DNA of 64,000 nt from the NCBI RefSeq assembly GCF_007785775.2, contig NZ_VNIK02000002.1, positions 275,321 through 339,320 of the forward strand, read 5' to 3'. Below, piece after piece: positions 25,017 through 33,719 of this stretch. The DNA is from Flagellimonas hadalis (GTDB lineage Bacteria; Bacteroidota; Bacteroidia; Flavobacteriales; Flavobacteriaceae). Every line of letters begins with the position of its first letter. The first letter of the stretch is position 1. A program made the position numbers and the translations under genes. The notes under the pieces were generated by a model. The model was not told the DNA's origin. It searched no databases and was given only the letters and a program-made list of their open reading frames with translations.

Positions 25017-26465
25017 ATGAAAAGACCAATCTTACTTTTTATCCTTTTACTATCGCAGATCATCATATCGCAAGAAAAATTTCTTGAAATAAACAACAAT
25101 TTCAAAGAGGGAACCAGAAAAGTACACACTGCATTTCCTGTTGTAGATGAAGCAACTGGAAATTTTGCGATTTTCTTGGACGATGACAATAATATCTATG
25201 GATTTTTATATTCCGCTGCACTTGATTTGATTGGTGAATTTGCTTCAGAGGGTCTCGCAAAAAAATACGAGCAAATTATAGGCTATTCTGTGAATGGAAA
25301 AGAAATCCGCTTATTCTTAAAAGATAGGAAGGATAAAACTTTTGGAAGTATTCTCTTCAATTTTGAAAATAAGTCCACAGAAGAAACCCTTTATGATTTC
25401 AAACTCAAAAATGAGGTTTACGTAGGAGGTTATAGTGATGCCTCCAAATTTCATCTGGTGACCATAAACAAGGAATCCAGTATTCTGAATTTTTATGTCT
25501 TTGAAGAAGGTAGTGAGTATACGAAGCAGTCTTTGGACTTGTCGAAAGAGTCATTTTATGATAATCAGGGAGCTGTCCAACATCTTTATACAATTATGGC
25601 TACGGGAGGTTCAGAAACAAGATTTGGAAATTTCAATTCATTTAAAATTGACAAGATTGATTCCCATTCCCCTAATTCCATTGAGACCACTAGCGAAATT
25701 TTGAAGATGTATCCTGAAAAGCATGGGTTTAAATTGACCATTGACACTCAAACGCTCACTTATATCATTGATGTTTCCACTGAAGAATTGAACTACACAC
25801 TTTCCACTATTGAAAAACCCTCCATTTCGGCCCCAATGGTCAATTCCAATTCCTTCATTTTGGACGATAAGATTTATCTTATCTCCTCATCCGATGAAGA
25901 AATGGTCTTTTCAATAAAATCCCTCGAAACTGGTAAAGAACTGAAGAACCTCCAAGTAAAAAAAGATGAAGAGATCATTTTCAAAAACACCCCAATAATT
26001 CAAGAAGGTGGCACATACAAAGATTATAGGGAGATGGAAAAGAGCAGCAAATTTCTGAGAAGACTCAGTAAAGAAGATATTGGCGTCGCTGTTGTAAAGT
26101 CAAACAATGACTATGTCATTACCATGGGCTCCAAGAAAGAAATGGTAAGAGGGGGCGCTCCTATGATGATGCCTGGTTTTGGAATGCCGATGGGGGCCAT
26201 TGTTGGATTTACTGTTACTTTCAACCCAACTTTTTATGCCTATGGAAGCTACAATTCCACAAAGGCAACACGTATTGAATGTTTGTTTGATCAGGATTTT
26301 AACCATAAATCAGGTGATATCCCCAAAAATGTATTTGATATTATTACAGAATCCGCTGATACGTTTCCCAAAAAGGACGCGGAAACTGTTTTTAAGTTGA
26401 ATGATTCCTATATCTGGGGAGTTTATAACAAAAAACTCAATCAATACACCCTTTTCAAATTCTAA
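25017..26465 (+). CDS. Hypothetical secreted protein
   Basis: A 482-residue protein with a clear signal peptide (MKRPILLFILLLSQIIIS, cleavage likely near SQEKF). The rest is beta-rich and hydrophilic, with no motif that I recognise. A short Met/Gly/Pro-rich insert near residue 380 (GGAPMMMPGFGMPMGAIVG) is odd and may be a flexible or membrane-touching loop. Base composition is more AT-rich than metG before it. Gap to metG is 15 bp, so it may be transcribed with it. No function is proposed. Confidence 0.65.
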   Translation: MKRPILLFILLLSQIIISQEKFLEINNNFKEGTRKVHTAFPVVDEATGNFAIFLDDDNNIYGFLYSAALDLIGEFASEGLAKKYEQIIGYSVNGKEIRLFLKDRKDKTFGSILFNFENKSTEETLYDFKLKNEVYVGGYSDASKFHLVTINKESSILNFYVFEEGSEYTKQSLDLSKESFYDNQGAVQHLYTIMATGGSETRFGNFNSFKIDKIDSHSPNSIETTSEILKMYPEKHGFKLTIDTQTLTYIIDVSTEELNYTLSTIEKPSISAPMVNSNSFILDDKIYLISSSDEEMVFSIKSLETGKELKNLQVKKDEEIIFKNTPIIQEGGTYKDYREMEKSSKFLRRLSKEDIGVAVVKSNNDYVITMGSKKEMVRGGAPMMMPGFGMPMGAIVGFTVTFNPTFYAYGSYNSTKATRIECLFDQDFNHKSGDIPKNVFDIITESADTFPKKDAETVFKLNDSYIWGVYNKKLNQYTLFKF

Positions 26466-26556
26466 AGTTTGAATTGAAATTGATGGTATTGAGAGTAAAA
26501 TGACTTGATCAATATACTCTTACCTTTTAAAAAAACCTACTTTACAAAAAAAGAAA

Positions 26557-28680
26557 ATGCAACTCATTCCCTATATCGTTCAACACACTCATTTATCGGA
26601 AAAAAGTGTGGAGAATACCGTGGCCCTTTTGAACGAGGATTGTACCATTCCCTTTATTTCCCGATACCGAAAGGAACGCACTGGGAATTTGGATGAAGTC
26701 CAGATCGGCGCCATTGTGCAGTACAAAACCCAGTTCGAGGCCCTTGAAAAAAGAAAGGCGGCCATCATCAAGGCCGTGGAAGAACAGGGAGCCCTCACCT
26801 CGGACCTCAAGGCCAAATTTTTGAGCTGCATGGACCTGACCAGCTTGGAAGACCTGTATTTGCCTTTCAAGAAGAGCAAAAAGACCAAAGCGGAGACCGC
26901 TCGTAAAAATGGTCTGGAACCCTTGGCGAAGATCATCATGGCGCAAAACGCGGATGAAATCGAGTTCATTGCCTCCAAATACCTCAACAAGGAAGTCCAA
27001 AATGAGGATGAAGCCTTGGAAGGCGCCCGCCACATTATCGCTGAATGGATCAACGAGCGCACCGATATCCGAAATCAACTGCGCAACCAATTGGAGCGAC
27101 ATGCCATCATCACCACCCAAGTGATCAAGACCAAAAAAGACGATGAGAAGGCCCAAAAATTCCAGGATTATTTTGATTGGACCGAACCGTTGGACCGCTG
27201 CCCTTCGCACCGTTTTTTGGCCATCATGAGGGCAGAAAAGGAAGGATTCATCCGGGTGAAAATCGAAATTGACGAGGAACGTGCCCTTCAGAATATGGAA
27301 CGCCGTTTGATCAAATCCAACAATGCCTGTACCGAACACATCCAAATGGCCATCGCCGATGCCTATAAAAGGTTGTTGTTCCCTTCCCTATCCAATGAGC
27401 TTTTAAAAACTGCCAAAGAAAAAGCGGATTTGGCCGCCATTCAGGTGTTCTCCAAAAACCTAAAGCAGTTGCTCCTGGGTGCACCCTTGGGCGAAAAACG
27501 CATTTTGGCCATCGACCCTGGGTTCCGAACAGGATGTAAAGTGGTCTGTTTGGATGAGCAGGGTGATCTGAAGCACAACGAAACCATTTATCCCCACGCC
27601 CCACAGAACGACAGAAACGGGGCCATCAAAAAAATAAGCTCCTTGGTGGATGCCTATAAAATTGAGGCGATTGCCATAGGCAACGGGACTGCATCGCGCG
27701 AAACCGAGCAATTGATCAAACGCATTCCCTTTAAAAAGCCCCTAGAAGTTTTTGTGGTGAGCGAAGCAGGGGCCTCCATCTATTCGGCTTCCAAGATTGC
27801 CCGCGACGAGTTTCCCAATTACGATGTCACAGTCCGTGGCGCGGTTTCCATTGGTCGCCGATTGGCCGATCCGTTGGCCGAACTGGTGAAGATCGATGCA
27901 AAATCCATCGGGGTGGGACAATACCAGCACGATGTGGACCAAACCCAATTGAAAACGTCTTTGGACACCGTGGTGGAAAGTTGTGTGAATGCGGTGGGCG
28001 TCAACATCAACACGGCCAGTGTTCCCCTGCTCAGTTATGTTTCGGGCATCGGACCCAAACTCGCCGAAAACATTGTGGCCCATCGCAATGAAAATGGGGC
28101 TTTCAAGAACCGGGAAGAGATCAAAAAAGTGGCCCGTTTGGGTGGCAAGGCCTTTGAACAGAGTGCCGGCTTTTTGCGCATCAAAAATGGGGACAATCCT
28201 TTGGACGATTCCTCGGTACACCCAGAAAGTTACCAATTGGTGGCCAAAATGGCCAAGGACCAAAAAATCCCGCTTGAGGAAATCGTTGGGAACAAAGCGG
28301 CCTTACAGCGCATCGACCTGAAATCCTATTGCACGGAAACCATCGGGATGCCCACTTTGGAGGATATTGTAAAAGAATTGGAAAAACCGGGTCTGGACCT
28401 GAGGGAAAAAGCCAAGGTGTTCACGTTTGACCAGAATATCCGGGAAATCACAGACCTTCGGCAAGGGCAATTGCTGCCCGGCATCGTGAACAACATCACC
28501 AACTTTGGATGTTTTGTGGATATTGGGATCAAGGAAAGTGGCCTTATCCATATTTCCAATCTGTCCGATACCTTTGTAAAGGATGTCAACGAACATGTGA
28601 GCCTTCACCAACAAGTGATCGTGAAGGTGTTGGATGTGGATGTGCCCCGAAAACGGATACAGTTGGCCCTGCACAAATAA
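26557..28680 (+). CDS. tex: Tex-like transcription accessory protein
   Basis: A 707-residue RNA-binding protein of the Tex/YhgF family. Parts in order: N-terminal helical Tex domain (TIPFISRYRKERTGNLDEVQ), YqgF/RNase-H-like domain beginning ILAIDPGFRTGCKVVCLDEQ, helix-hairpin-helix part (YVSGIGPKLAENIVAHR), and a C-terminal S1 RNA-binding domain (LPGIVNNITNFGCFVDIGIK). Tex affects transcription and RNA handling and is needed for fitness or virulence in several bacteria. Length is typical. The next gene starts 11 bp downstream and probably shares the transcript. Confidence 0.95.
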   Translation: MQLIPYIVQHTHLSEKSVENTVALLNEDCTIPFISRYRKERTGNLDEVQIGAIVQYKTQFEALEKRKAAIIKAVEEQGALTSDLKAKFLSCMDLTSLEDLYLPFKKSKKTKAETARKNGLEPLAKIIMAQNADEIEFIASKYLNKEVQNEDEALEGARHIIAEWINERTDIRNQLRNQLERHAIITTQVIKTKKDDEKAQKFQDYFDWTEPLDRCPSHRFLAIMRAEKEGFIRVKIEIDEERALQNMERRLIKSNNACTEHIQMAIADAYKRLLFPSLSNELLKTAKEKADLAAIQVFSKNLKQLLLGAPLGEKRILAIDPGFRTGCKVVCLDEQGDLKHNETIYPHAPQNDRNGAIKKISSLVDAYKIEAIAIGNGTASRETEQLIKRIPFKKPLEVFVVSEAGASIYSASKIARDEFPNYDVTVRGAVSIGRRLADPLAELVKIDAKSIGVGQYQHDVDQTQLKTSLDTVVESCVNAVGVNINTASVPLLSYVSGIGPKLAENIVAHRNENGAFKNREEIKKVARLGGKAFEQSAGFLRIKNGDNPLDDSSVHPESYQLVAKMAKDQKIPLEEIVGNKAALQRIDLKSYCTETIGMPTLEDIVKELEKPGLDLREKAKVFTFDQNIREITDLRQGQLLPGIVNNITNFGCFVDIGIKESGLIHISNLSDTFVKDVNEHVSLHQQVIVKVLDVDVPRKRIQLALHK

Positions 28681-28691
28681 GGATTTTTGAA

Positions 28692-29594
28692 ATGCTCAAA
28701 ATTGCCTATCACCCCATCTACAGACATCCGTTACCAGAAGGGCATCGTTTCCCCATGATCAAGTATGAGCTGCTGCCCCAGCAATTGCTCCATGAAGGCA
28801 CTTGCTCCGAAGAAAATTTCTTTGAACCCTCCATTCCTGATGACAAACACATTTTGGCTGCGCACGATGAAATCTATTTTCGGGATTTGATGGGATTGGA
28901 ACTTTCCAAAAGTGCGGTCCGGAAAATCGGTTTTCCATTGAGCGATGCATTGGTCACTCGGGAACGGATCATAGCCGACGGTACCATCAAAGGGTGTGAG
29001 TTTGCTCTGGAACACGGTATCGCCATGAACATTGCGGGAGGGACCCACCACGCCTACTCCAATCGCGGGGAAGCTTTTTGCATGCTGAACGACCAGGCCA
29101 TCGGTGCCCGTTATCTTTTGGACAACCATCTGGCCAACAACATCTTGATCGTGGATCTGGATGTGCACCAAGGTAACGGGACTGCGGAGATTTTTCAGAC
29201 TGACCGTTCTGTTTTTACCTTTTCCATGCATGGGAAGGGCAATTATCCGTTTAAAAAGGAAACTTCCGATTTGGATATCGCTCTGGAAAAGGATACTACT
29301 GACCAAGAGTATCTGTCCATTTTAAAGAACACCTTACCGGAACTGCTGGAAAAGGTGCGCCCGGATTTCATCTTTTACCTCTGTGGGGTGGATGTGTTGG
29401 CTTCCGACAAACTGGGTACCTTGGCCATGACGTTGGAAGGTTGCCGGGAACGGGACTGTTTTGTGCTCCAAACCTGTCACGACGCCAACATCCCAGTTCA
29501 ATGCAGCATGGGAGGTGGGTATTCGCCCGATATCAAAACCATTGTGGAGGCCCATGCCAACACATTTCGTTTGGCGCAGGATATTTATGCGTAA
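28692..29594 (+). CDS. Histone deacetylase family protein (acetylpolyamine amidohydrolase-like)
   Basis: A 300-residue zinc hydrolase of the arginase/deacetylase superfamily. Visible motifs: AGGTHHAYSNRGEAFCMLND (tandem His of the active site), VDLDVHQGNGTAEIF (zinc-binding Asp and His) and LCGVDVLASDKLG (third zinc Asp). The start is ATG 28692, because family members begin just before KIAYHPIYRHPLPEGHRFPM; an earlier start would run into tex. Bacterial members act on acetylated small molecules or acetyl-lysine; the substrate is not known here. It forms a pair with tex (11 bp gap). Confidence 0.9.
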   Translation: MLKIAYHPIYRHPLPEGHRFPMIKYELLPQQLLHEGTCSEENFFEPSIPDDKHILAAHDEIYFRDLMGLELSKSAVRKIGFPLSDALVTRERIIADGTIKGCEFALEHGIAMNIAGGTHHAYSNRGEAFCMLNDQAIGARYLLDNHLANNILIVDLDVHQGNGTAEIFQTDRSVFTFSMHGKGNYPFKKETSDLDIALEKDTTDQEYLSILKNTLPELLEKVRPDFIFYLCGVDVLASDKLGTLAMTLEGCRERDCFVLQTCHDANIPVQCSMGGGYSPDIKTIVEAHANTFRLAQDIYA

Positions 29595-29624
29595 TTTTAC
29601 CGACTGTTCCTTTTATTTAACCTC

Positions 29625-30458
29625 ATGAAAGCAGCTGTTCTCCTATTTGTATCCCTACTGATTTGTCCTGTTTTTGGCCAAGAAGATGTAAAAGAAAAGA
29701 ATATGTGGAACCATTTCACCTACGATGTGGGCAACATGTTCGGGGGTGTGGGTTATGCCTATTCCCGTCCGGTACACTGGAAAGGGAACGATTGGGCCAA
29801 CTTTGGTTATTTGACCGCGGGCACCCTGCTCCTATTTACCGTGGATGATGAACTGAACGACTGGAAAAACGGTTTCAGGCAAGATATTCCCGATGTGGTG
29901 ATGGACTACGGACACGAATACGGCAGTCCTGAGAACAACTACATGCTGACTGGCGGGGTTTATTTGGCGGGACTGTTCACCAAGAATGAGAAGTTGAGGC
30001 GGACCGGGGTCTTGTTGATTTCATCAGCTACCGCGGGCGGGTTTCTTCAGCAAGTGAGCAAACGCATCATTGGTAGGGCCAGACCCAAAAGCGGGGAGAG
30101 TTCCGATACCTTCGACCCCCTGCATCTGGATCGCATCTATGATTACGATTCCTTCCCTTCAGGACATGCCATGTTGGCCTTCAGCAACGCCTATGCCATT
30201 GCCAAACAGTTCAAGAACCCCTGGGTAAAGGGTGGTATTTATGCCATCGGTCTGGTGCCCGGTTTTGTGCGGGTGATGGATGATTTCCATTGGGTCTCCG
30301 ATGTGGCATTCAGTACGGTGCTGAGCATATTCATTGTGGAATCCATTGACCGATATTTGGATTCGAAATATGACGAGAAGTACAACGACAATCCGAAACA
30401 AGTGAGTTGGAACCTTTCATTTGGACCCAATACCATGGGGGTCTCCCTTCACTTCTGA
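29625..30458 (+). CDS. PAP2 family phosphatase (secreted/membrane-associated)
   Basis: A 277-residue protein with an N-terminal signal peptide (MKAAVLLFVSLLICPVFG). The three PAP2 phosphatase motifs are present: KRIIGRARP (KX6RP), PSGHAML (PSGH) and RVMDDFHWVSD (the His with Asp of the third motif). It is expected to remove phosphate from a lipid or isoprenoid pyrophosphate, or from another phosphoester, at the outer side of the inner membrane. Only weak hydrophobic segments are seen. Gap to the deacetylase is 30 bp. Confidence 0.88.
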   Translation: MKAAVLLFVSLLICPVFGQEDVKEKNMWNHFTYDVGNMFGGVGYAYSRPVHWKGNDWANFGYLTAGTLLLFTVDDELNDWKNGFRQDIPDVVMDYGHEYGSPENNYMLTGGVYLAGLFTKNEKLRRTGVLLISSATAGGFLQQVSKRIIGRARPKSGESSDTFDPLHLDRIYDYDSFPSGHAMLAFSNAYAIAKQFKNPWVKGGIYAIGLVPGFVRVMDDFHWVSDVAFSTVLSIFIVESIDRYLDSKYDEKYNDNPKQVSWNLSFGPNTMGVSLHF

Positions 30459-30511
30459 TTCACCCTTAACACTTAAGTGTTAATTTCTTATTTAGATTGA
30501 ATTAAAATAAT

Positions 30512-30519
30512 TAGTTTTG
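30512..30519 (+). promoter_or_regulatory. -7 box (TAGTTTTG) before the small Cys/Lys-rich gene
   Basis: TAGTTTTG matches TAnnTTTG and lies 17 bp before the ATG at 30537; no good -33 TTG is seen. A 12 bp perfect palindrome ACACTTAAGTGT (30470-30481) lies upstream and could be an operator. Confidence 0.45.
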
Positions 30520-30536
30520 CCTTCTCTATATGCAAC

Positions 30537-30698
30537 ATGGGAAAAAAGAAGGAAAAAAAGAAACTCAAAAAGGCATTGCTGAAAGAATTGTCCTCCCATA
30601 GCAATCTAAAGTCAAAATGCTGTGAGAAATACAAGAAAAAAGAAAGCAAGCGTTGCTCCAAATGCCCTTGCTTCGACCTTCTGAAAAAGGTGGCCTAG
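30537..30698 (+). CDS. Small Lys/Cys-rich protein (53 aa), putative metal-binding
   Basis: A 53-residue gene with its own -7 box. The N-terminal part is a run of Lys/Glu (GKKKEKKKLKKALLKEL), and the C-terminal half holds five cysteines in KCCEKYKKKESKRCSKCPCF, a CC-x11-C-x2-C-x-C pattern like a small zinc or Fe-S knuckle. The basic arm suggests nucleic-acid or ribosome contact. I believe similar small genes occur in other Flavobacteriia, but I cannot search. The function is not known, and the metal-binding role is an inference from the cysteines only. Confidence 0.6.
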   Translation: MGKKKEKKKLKKALLKELSSHSNLKSKCCEKYKKKESKRCSKCPCFDLLKKVA

Positions 30699-30787
30699 CC
30701 ATTTTTCCCCATTTGTCCCTTTAGCTTGCCGTTCGTATTTCCAAACTTGTTTTTATTGTGCTATTTTTAGGACAAATTAAATCAACT

Positions 30788-32341
30788 ATGATACGAAAAA
30801 TAACGCTACTCATTGCATTGCTGCTGGCCAACAGCCTATTCCTTTTGGCCCAGGAACAAGATCCCGTTGTCCAGGCCATCATCAAAGAGGCCAATGAAAA
30901 CTCACAGCTCGAGGCACTTGGCCACGAACTTATGGATGGTATCGGGCCCCGCTTGGTGGGAACGCCCCAAATGAAAAAGGCCCACGATTGGGCTGTCGCC
31001 AAATATGCCGGTTGGGGAATTACGGCCCGCAACGAACAATGGGGCGAATGGAAAGGTTGGGAGCGCGGAATTTCGCATATCGATATGGTCTCCCCCAGGG
31101 TACAGAGCCTTCGCGGTACACAATTGGCCTGGAGCCCTGCCACACCCAAAAAAGGCATCACTGCCGAGTTGGTGGTATTGCCCATGGTGAAGGATTCCAT
31201 GGAATTTGTACGATGGTTGCCCAATGTGAAGGGAAAACTGGTCATGGTGTCCATGATGCAGCCCACGGGCAGACCCGATTACAACTGGGAGGAATTTGCC
31301 ACCGAAAAGTCCTTTGCGCGCATGAAAGAAGAGCGTGAAGAGCAGACCAAGGCTTGGAACGAGAACATGCGGAACATGGGCCATAACACCCGGTCCTTGC
31401 CCGGTACGTTAGAAGAAGCTGGTGCTGCGGGCATTGTCGCTTCCTACTGGTCACAAGGTTTTGGGGTGAACAAGATTTTTGGTGCCTACACCAAGACCAT
31501 CCCCACATTGGATCTGGAATTGGAAGATTACGGCATGCTCTACCGATTGGTGGAATCCGGACAAAAACCACAGTTGCACATTGTGGCCGAGTCCAAGGAT
31601 CTCGGAGCCATGCCCACTTTCAATACGATTGCCGAGATCAAAGGTTCCGAAAAACCGGACGAGTATGTGATTTTGTCCGCCCACTTTGATTCTTGGGACG
31701 GAGGCACGGGTGCCACCGACAACGGAACAGGAACTTTGGTGATGATGGAGGCCATGCGCATCCTTAAAAAAGCCTATCCCAATCCCAAGCGCACCATCTT
31801 GGTGGGGCATTGGGGCAGTGAGGAACAGGGACTCAACGGTTCCAGGGCCTTTGTGGAAGACCATCCCGAGATTGTGGACGGTGTACAGGCGCTTTTCAAC
31901 CAAGATAACGGTACTGGAAGGGTAGTGAGCATTTCAGGAGGTGGATTCTTGGATGCCTATGACTATTTGGGCAAATGGCTAAACCCCGTTCCACAGGAAA
32001 TCACGGATGAAATAGAGACTTCGTTCCCGGGCACACCCGCACGAGGCGGTTCCGATTATGCCTCGTTCCAAGCAGCAGGGGCCCCTGCGTTTAGCTTGAG
32101 TTCACTGAACTGGTCTTACTGGAACTACACCTGGCATACCAACCGTGACACCTATGACAAGATTATTTTTGATGATGTGAGGAACAACGCCATCCTTACG
32201 GCCATCCTTGCGTATATGGCCAGCGAGCACCCAGAGAAAACCTCGCGCACAAAGGCGGTACTTCCCATCAGCAACCGGACAGGGGAACAGTTGGAATGGC
32301 CAACTCCCCGTTCACCCGAACGAAAAGGAGGTTTGGACTAA
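30788..32341 (+). CDS. Exported M28 family metallopeptidase
   Basis: A 517-residue protein with a signal peptide (MIRKITLLIALLLANSLFLL, cleavage after LAQ). The M28 (aminopeptidase/carboxypeptidase Q-like) metal site is visible: SAHFDSWDGGTGATDNGTGT (His and bridging Asp of the di-zinc centre), GHWGSEEQGLNGS (catalytic Glu and metal Glu) and, near the end, SLNWSYWNYTWHTNRDTYD with the last metal His. It cleaves peptides in the periplasm or outside. ATG 30788 is chosen because it directly begins the signal peptide; upstream residues in frame have none. It ends at a strong bidirectional terminator. Confidence 0.92.
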   Translation: MIRKITLLIALLLANSLFLLAQEQDPVVQAIIKEANENSQLEALGHELMDGIGPRLVGTPQMKKAHDWAVAKYAGWGITARNEQWGEWKGWERGISHIDMVSPRVQSLRGTQLAWSPATPKKGITAELVVLPMVKDSMEFVRWLPNVKGKLVMVSMMQPTGRPDYNWEEFATEKSFARMKEEREEQTKAWNENMRNMGHNTRSLPGTLEEAGAAGIVASYWSQGFGVNKIFGAYTKTIPTLDLELEDYGMLYRLVESGQKPQLHIVAESKDLGAMPTFNTIAEIKGSEKPDEYVILSAHFDSWDGGTGATDNGTGTLVMMEAMRILKKAYPNPKRTILVGHWGSEEQGLNGSRAFVEDHPEIVDGVQALFNQDNGTGRVVSISGGGFLDAYDYLGKWLNPVPQEITDEIETSFPGTPARGGSDYASFQAAGAPAFSLSSLNWSYWNYTWHTNRDTYDKIIFDDVRNNAILTAILAYMASEHPEKTSRTKAVLPISNRTGEQLEWPTPRSPERKGGLD

Positions 32342-32360
32342 GTCCATTAAACCCTAAAAC

Positions 32361-32391
32361 AAAAACGCCCCAATATATTGGGGCGTTTTTT
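32361..32391. terminator. Bidirectional Rho-independent terminator
   Basis: A perfect palindrome: AAAAACGCCCC, the centre AATATATT, and GGGGCGTTTTT, with T-runs on both strands. It serves the M28 peptidase (+) and the convergent His-rich gene (-). Confidence 0.9.
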
Positions 32392-32410
32392 ATTAACCAA
32401 CTAATTCAAA

Positions 32411-32854
32411 CTAAAAGATACTAAGTCCAACTCTTGGGGTGGCCACCCTGACCCCGGTCTGCACAACAGTGCTCCTTCGGGGGTAGTGGTACTCGTGATA
32501 GGTAAAATACATTTGGGCCTGACGATGGTAGTGATCGCTGTGATGGCACTCGTTGTCGCAATGGGTCGCGTGTTCTGCATAAGCGTCCCTCTTTCCTTTC
32601 ATATAGGCCTTGTAGGCTTTTTTATCGCGCTTCCTGAGGTCTTTCTCGTATTGGTCCTGATCTTTCCAAAAATCCTTTTCATCCTCTTCATTGCGCATCG
32701 CCAGTGCCTGTTCGTATTCGGCATCTTCCCTGGCCCGTTGTTCGTAATAGGAATCCTTGTCCTGTTCCGTGTTCTGCGTTCCATTTTCTTGGGCGGACAT
32801 TGCGGTTGAAAATGTCAGGGCCAAAAGCGTTATAAAAAATCCGATATGTTTCAT
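32411..32854 (-). CDS. Hypothetical periplasmic His-rich protein
   Basis: A 147-residue protein with a signal peptide (MKHIGFFITLLALTFSTAMS, then AQE). The mature middle is very charged (repeated EDE/KDQ/RKR runs, likely one long helix), followed by a His/Cys cluster (HATHCDNECHHSDHYHRQAQ) that could bind metal, then a beta-like end. I do not recognise the family. The His cluster may be a copper, nickel or zinc site; this is an inference. It ends at the bidirectional terminator it shares with the M28 gene. Confidence 0.6.
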   Translation of the reverse strand: MKHIGFFITLLALTFSTAMSAQENGTQNTEQDKDSYYEQRAREDAEYEQALAMRNEEDEKDFWKDQDQYEKDLRKRDKKAYKAYMKGKRDAYAEHATHCDNECHHSDHYHRQAQMYFTYHEYHYPRRSTVVQTGVRVATPRVGLSIF

Positions 32855-32959
32855 AGCGTAGAAAGTTTTGATCCGTGTCCTTATCTTATATACGGGATAA
32901 GTCGGGATTCAGTTCTATAACAACCAAAAATGGTTTTACCCTAATTGGGACCATGTAAA

Positions 32960-32979
32960 AAGGGGCAAAATTGCCCCTT
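32960..32979 (-). terminator. Rho-independent terminator of ssb
   Basis: On the minus strand a 9 bp stem AAGGGGCAA/TTGCCCCTT with a 2-base loop, followed by TTTTT. It lies 22 bp after the ssb stop. Confidence 0.75.
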
Positions 32980-33001
32980 CACTCTTTGGTTGTGGTTCGT
33001 A

Positions 33002-33334
33002 TTATTTCCCCAACATCAAGAGCTCGTTGCACTTGATCTCGGTGATGTACCTCTTCTCGCCTTCCTTGGTTTCGTAGGAGCGGGACATGAGTTTGCCCTC
33101 CACCATGATTTCCTTGCCCTTGGCGAGGTAATTTTCGGCAATCTCCGCCATTTTGCCCCAGGCCACGATGTTGTGCCATTGGGTGTCCGTCACCTTTTCG
33201 CCCTCCGCATTTTTATAGGTCTCGTTGGTGGCCAGGGAAAACTTGGCCAATTTGCCCCCATTCTCTAGGGTGATGATTTCCGGGTCGCTGCCCAAGTGTC
33301 CAATCAACTGTACTTTGTTTTTCAGTGAATTCAT
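33002..33334 (-). CDS. ssb: Single-stranded DNA-binding protein
   Basis: A 110-residue OB-fold protein: NKVQLIGHLGSDPEI, LAKFSLATNETY and TQWHNIVAWGKMAEIAENYL are the classic SSB strands with the Trp/Phe DNA contacts. It is a short form that ends after the OB fold (EIKCNELLMLGK) and lacks the Gly-rich linker and acidic C-terminal tip used to recruit partners, so it is probably a paralogue rather than the main SSB. It has its own full promoter (33393-33420) and terminator. Confidence 0.92.
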   Translation of the reverse strand: MNSLKNKVQLIGHLGSDPEIITLENGGKLAKFSLATNETYKNAEGEKVTDTQWHNIVAWGKMAEIAENYLAKGKEIMVEGKLMSRSYETKEGEKRYITEIKCNELLMLGK

Positions 33335-33392
33335 TTTGATGTGATTTAAGCGTTAAACAGTCAATACCATCGAACTTCATTGTCCGACGAGG

Positions 33393-33420
33393 CAAACTTA
33401 GGAGCAGAAAAATGCGCCAA
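33393..33420 (-). promoter_or_regulatory. Bacteroidota-type promoter of ssb
   Basis: On the minus strand TTG (33420-33418), 17 bp, TAAGTTTG (33400-33393). A full match. The leader before the ATG at 33334 is about 50 nt. Confidence 0.7.
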
Positions 33421-33572
33421 TCGGTATTGAATTGTTTGCTTTCGTTTGTAAACAGATGTAAATGATTGGAAGCAAGAAGGGATGCCCAGAATGTGGCACC
33501 TATATACAATATGGGTGCCAAATATGTTGCCAAAAGGGATTATTATTAAATTGTGTAAAATTTTCCAACAAC

Positions 33573-33719
33573 ATGGCTAAACAAGATAAAAAAGGAAGTA
33601 CAGGTTCCAGTTCCAAAAAGAGTGATGGAAAAGGACATATCAAAGGTGGAAGCCACAAGAAAAATGATGCTACAAAAGGAGCTAGAACAGGATCAAGACC
33701 TAAAAAAGATAGTAATTAA
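33573..33719 (+). CDS. Small basic, probably disordered protein
   Basis: A 48-residue Lys/Gly/Ser-rich protein (MAKQDKKGSTGSSSKKSDGK) with no hydrophobic core, so it is likely unfolded. It may bind nucleic acid like other short Lys-rich bacterial proteins, but this is only an inference. The frame is open further upstream to ATG 33462 with a Cys-rich lead (GCPECGTYIQYGCQICC), but the base use there is non-coding-like and MAKQD looks like a natural start. It overlaps the convergent membrane-protein gene by 20 bp at the stop side. Confidence 0.4.
   Translation: MAKQDKKGSTGSSSKKSDGKGHIKGGSHKKNDATKGARTGSRPKKDSN

Noticed and set aside
26593..27345. A 250-residue open frame antisense to tex
   Set aside because: Antisense shadow of the Tex N-terminal region; no start signal or known fold.
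33462..33572. N-terminal extension of the small basic protein with CPEC...CQICC
   Set aside because: Could be a zinc ribbon, but the stretch is outside a good codon pattern and MAKQD is a more natural start; kept only as a note.
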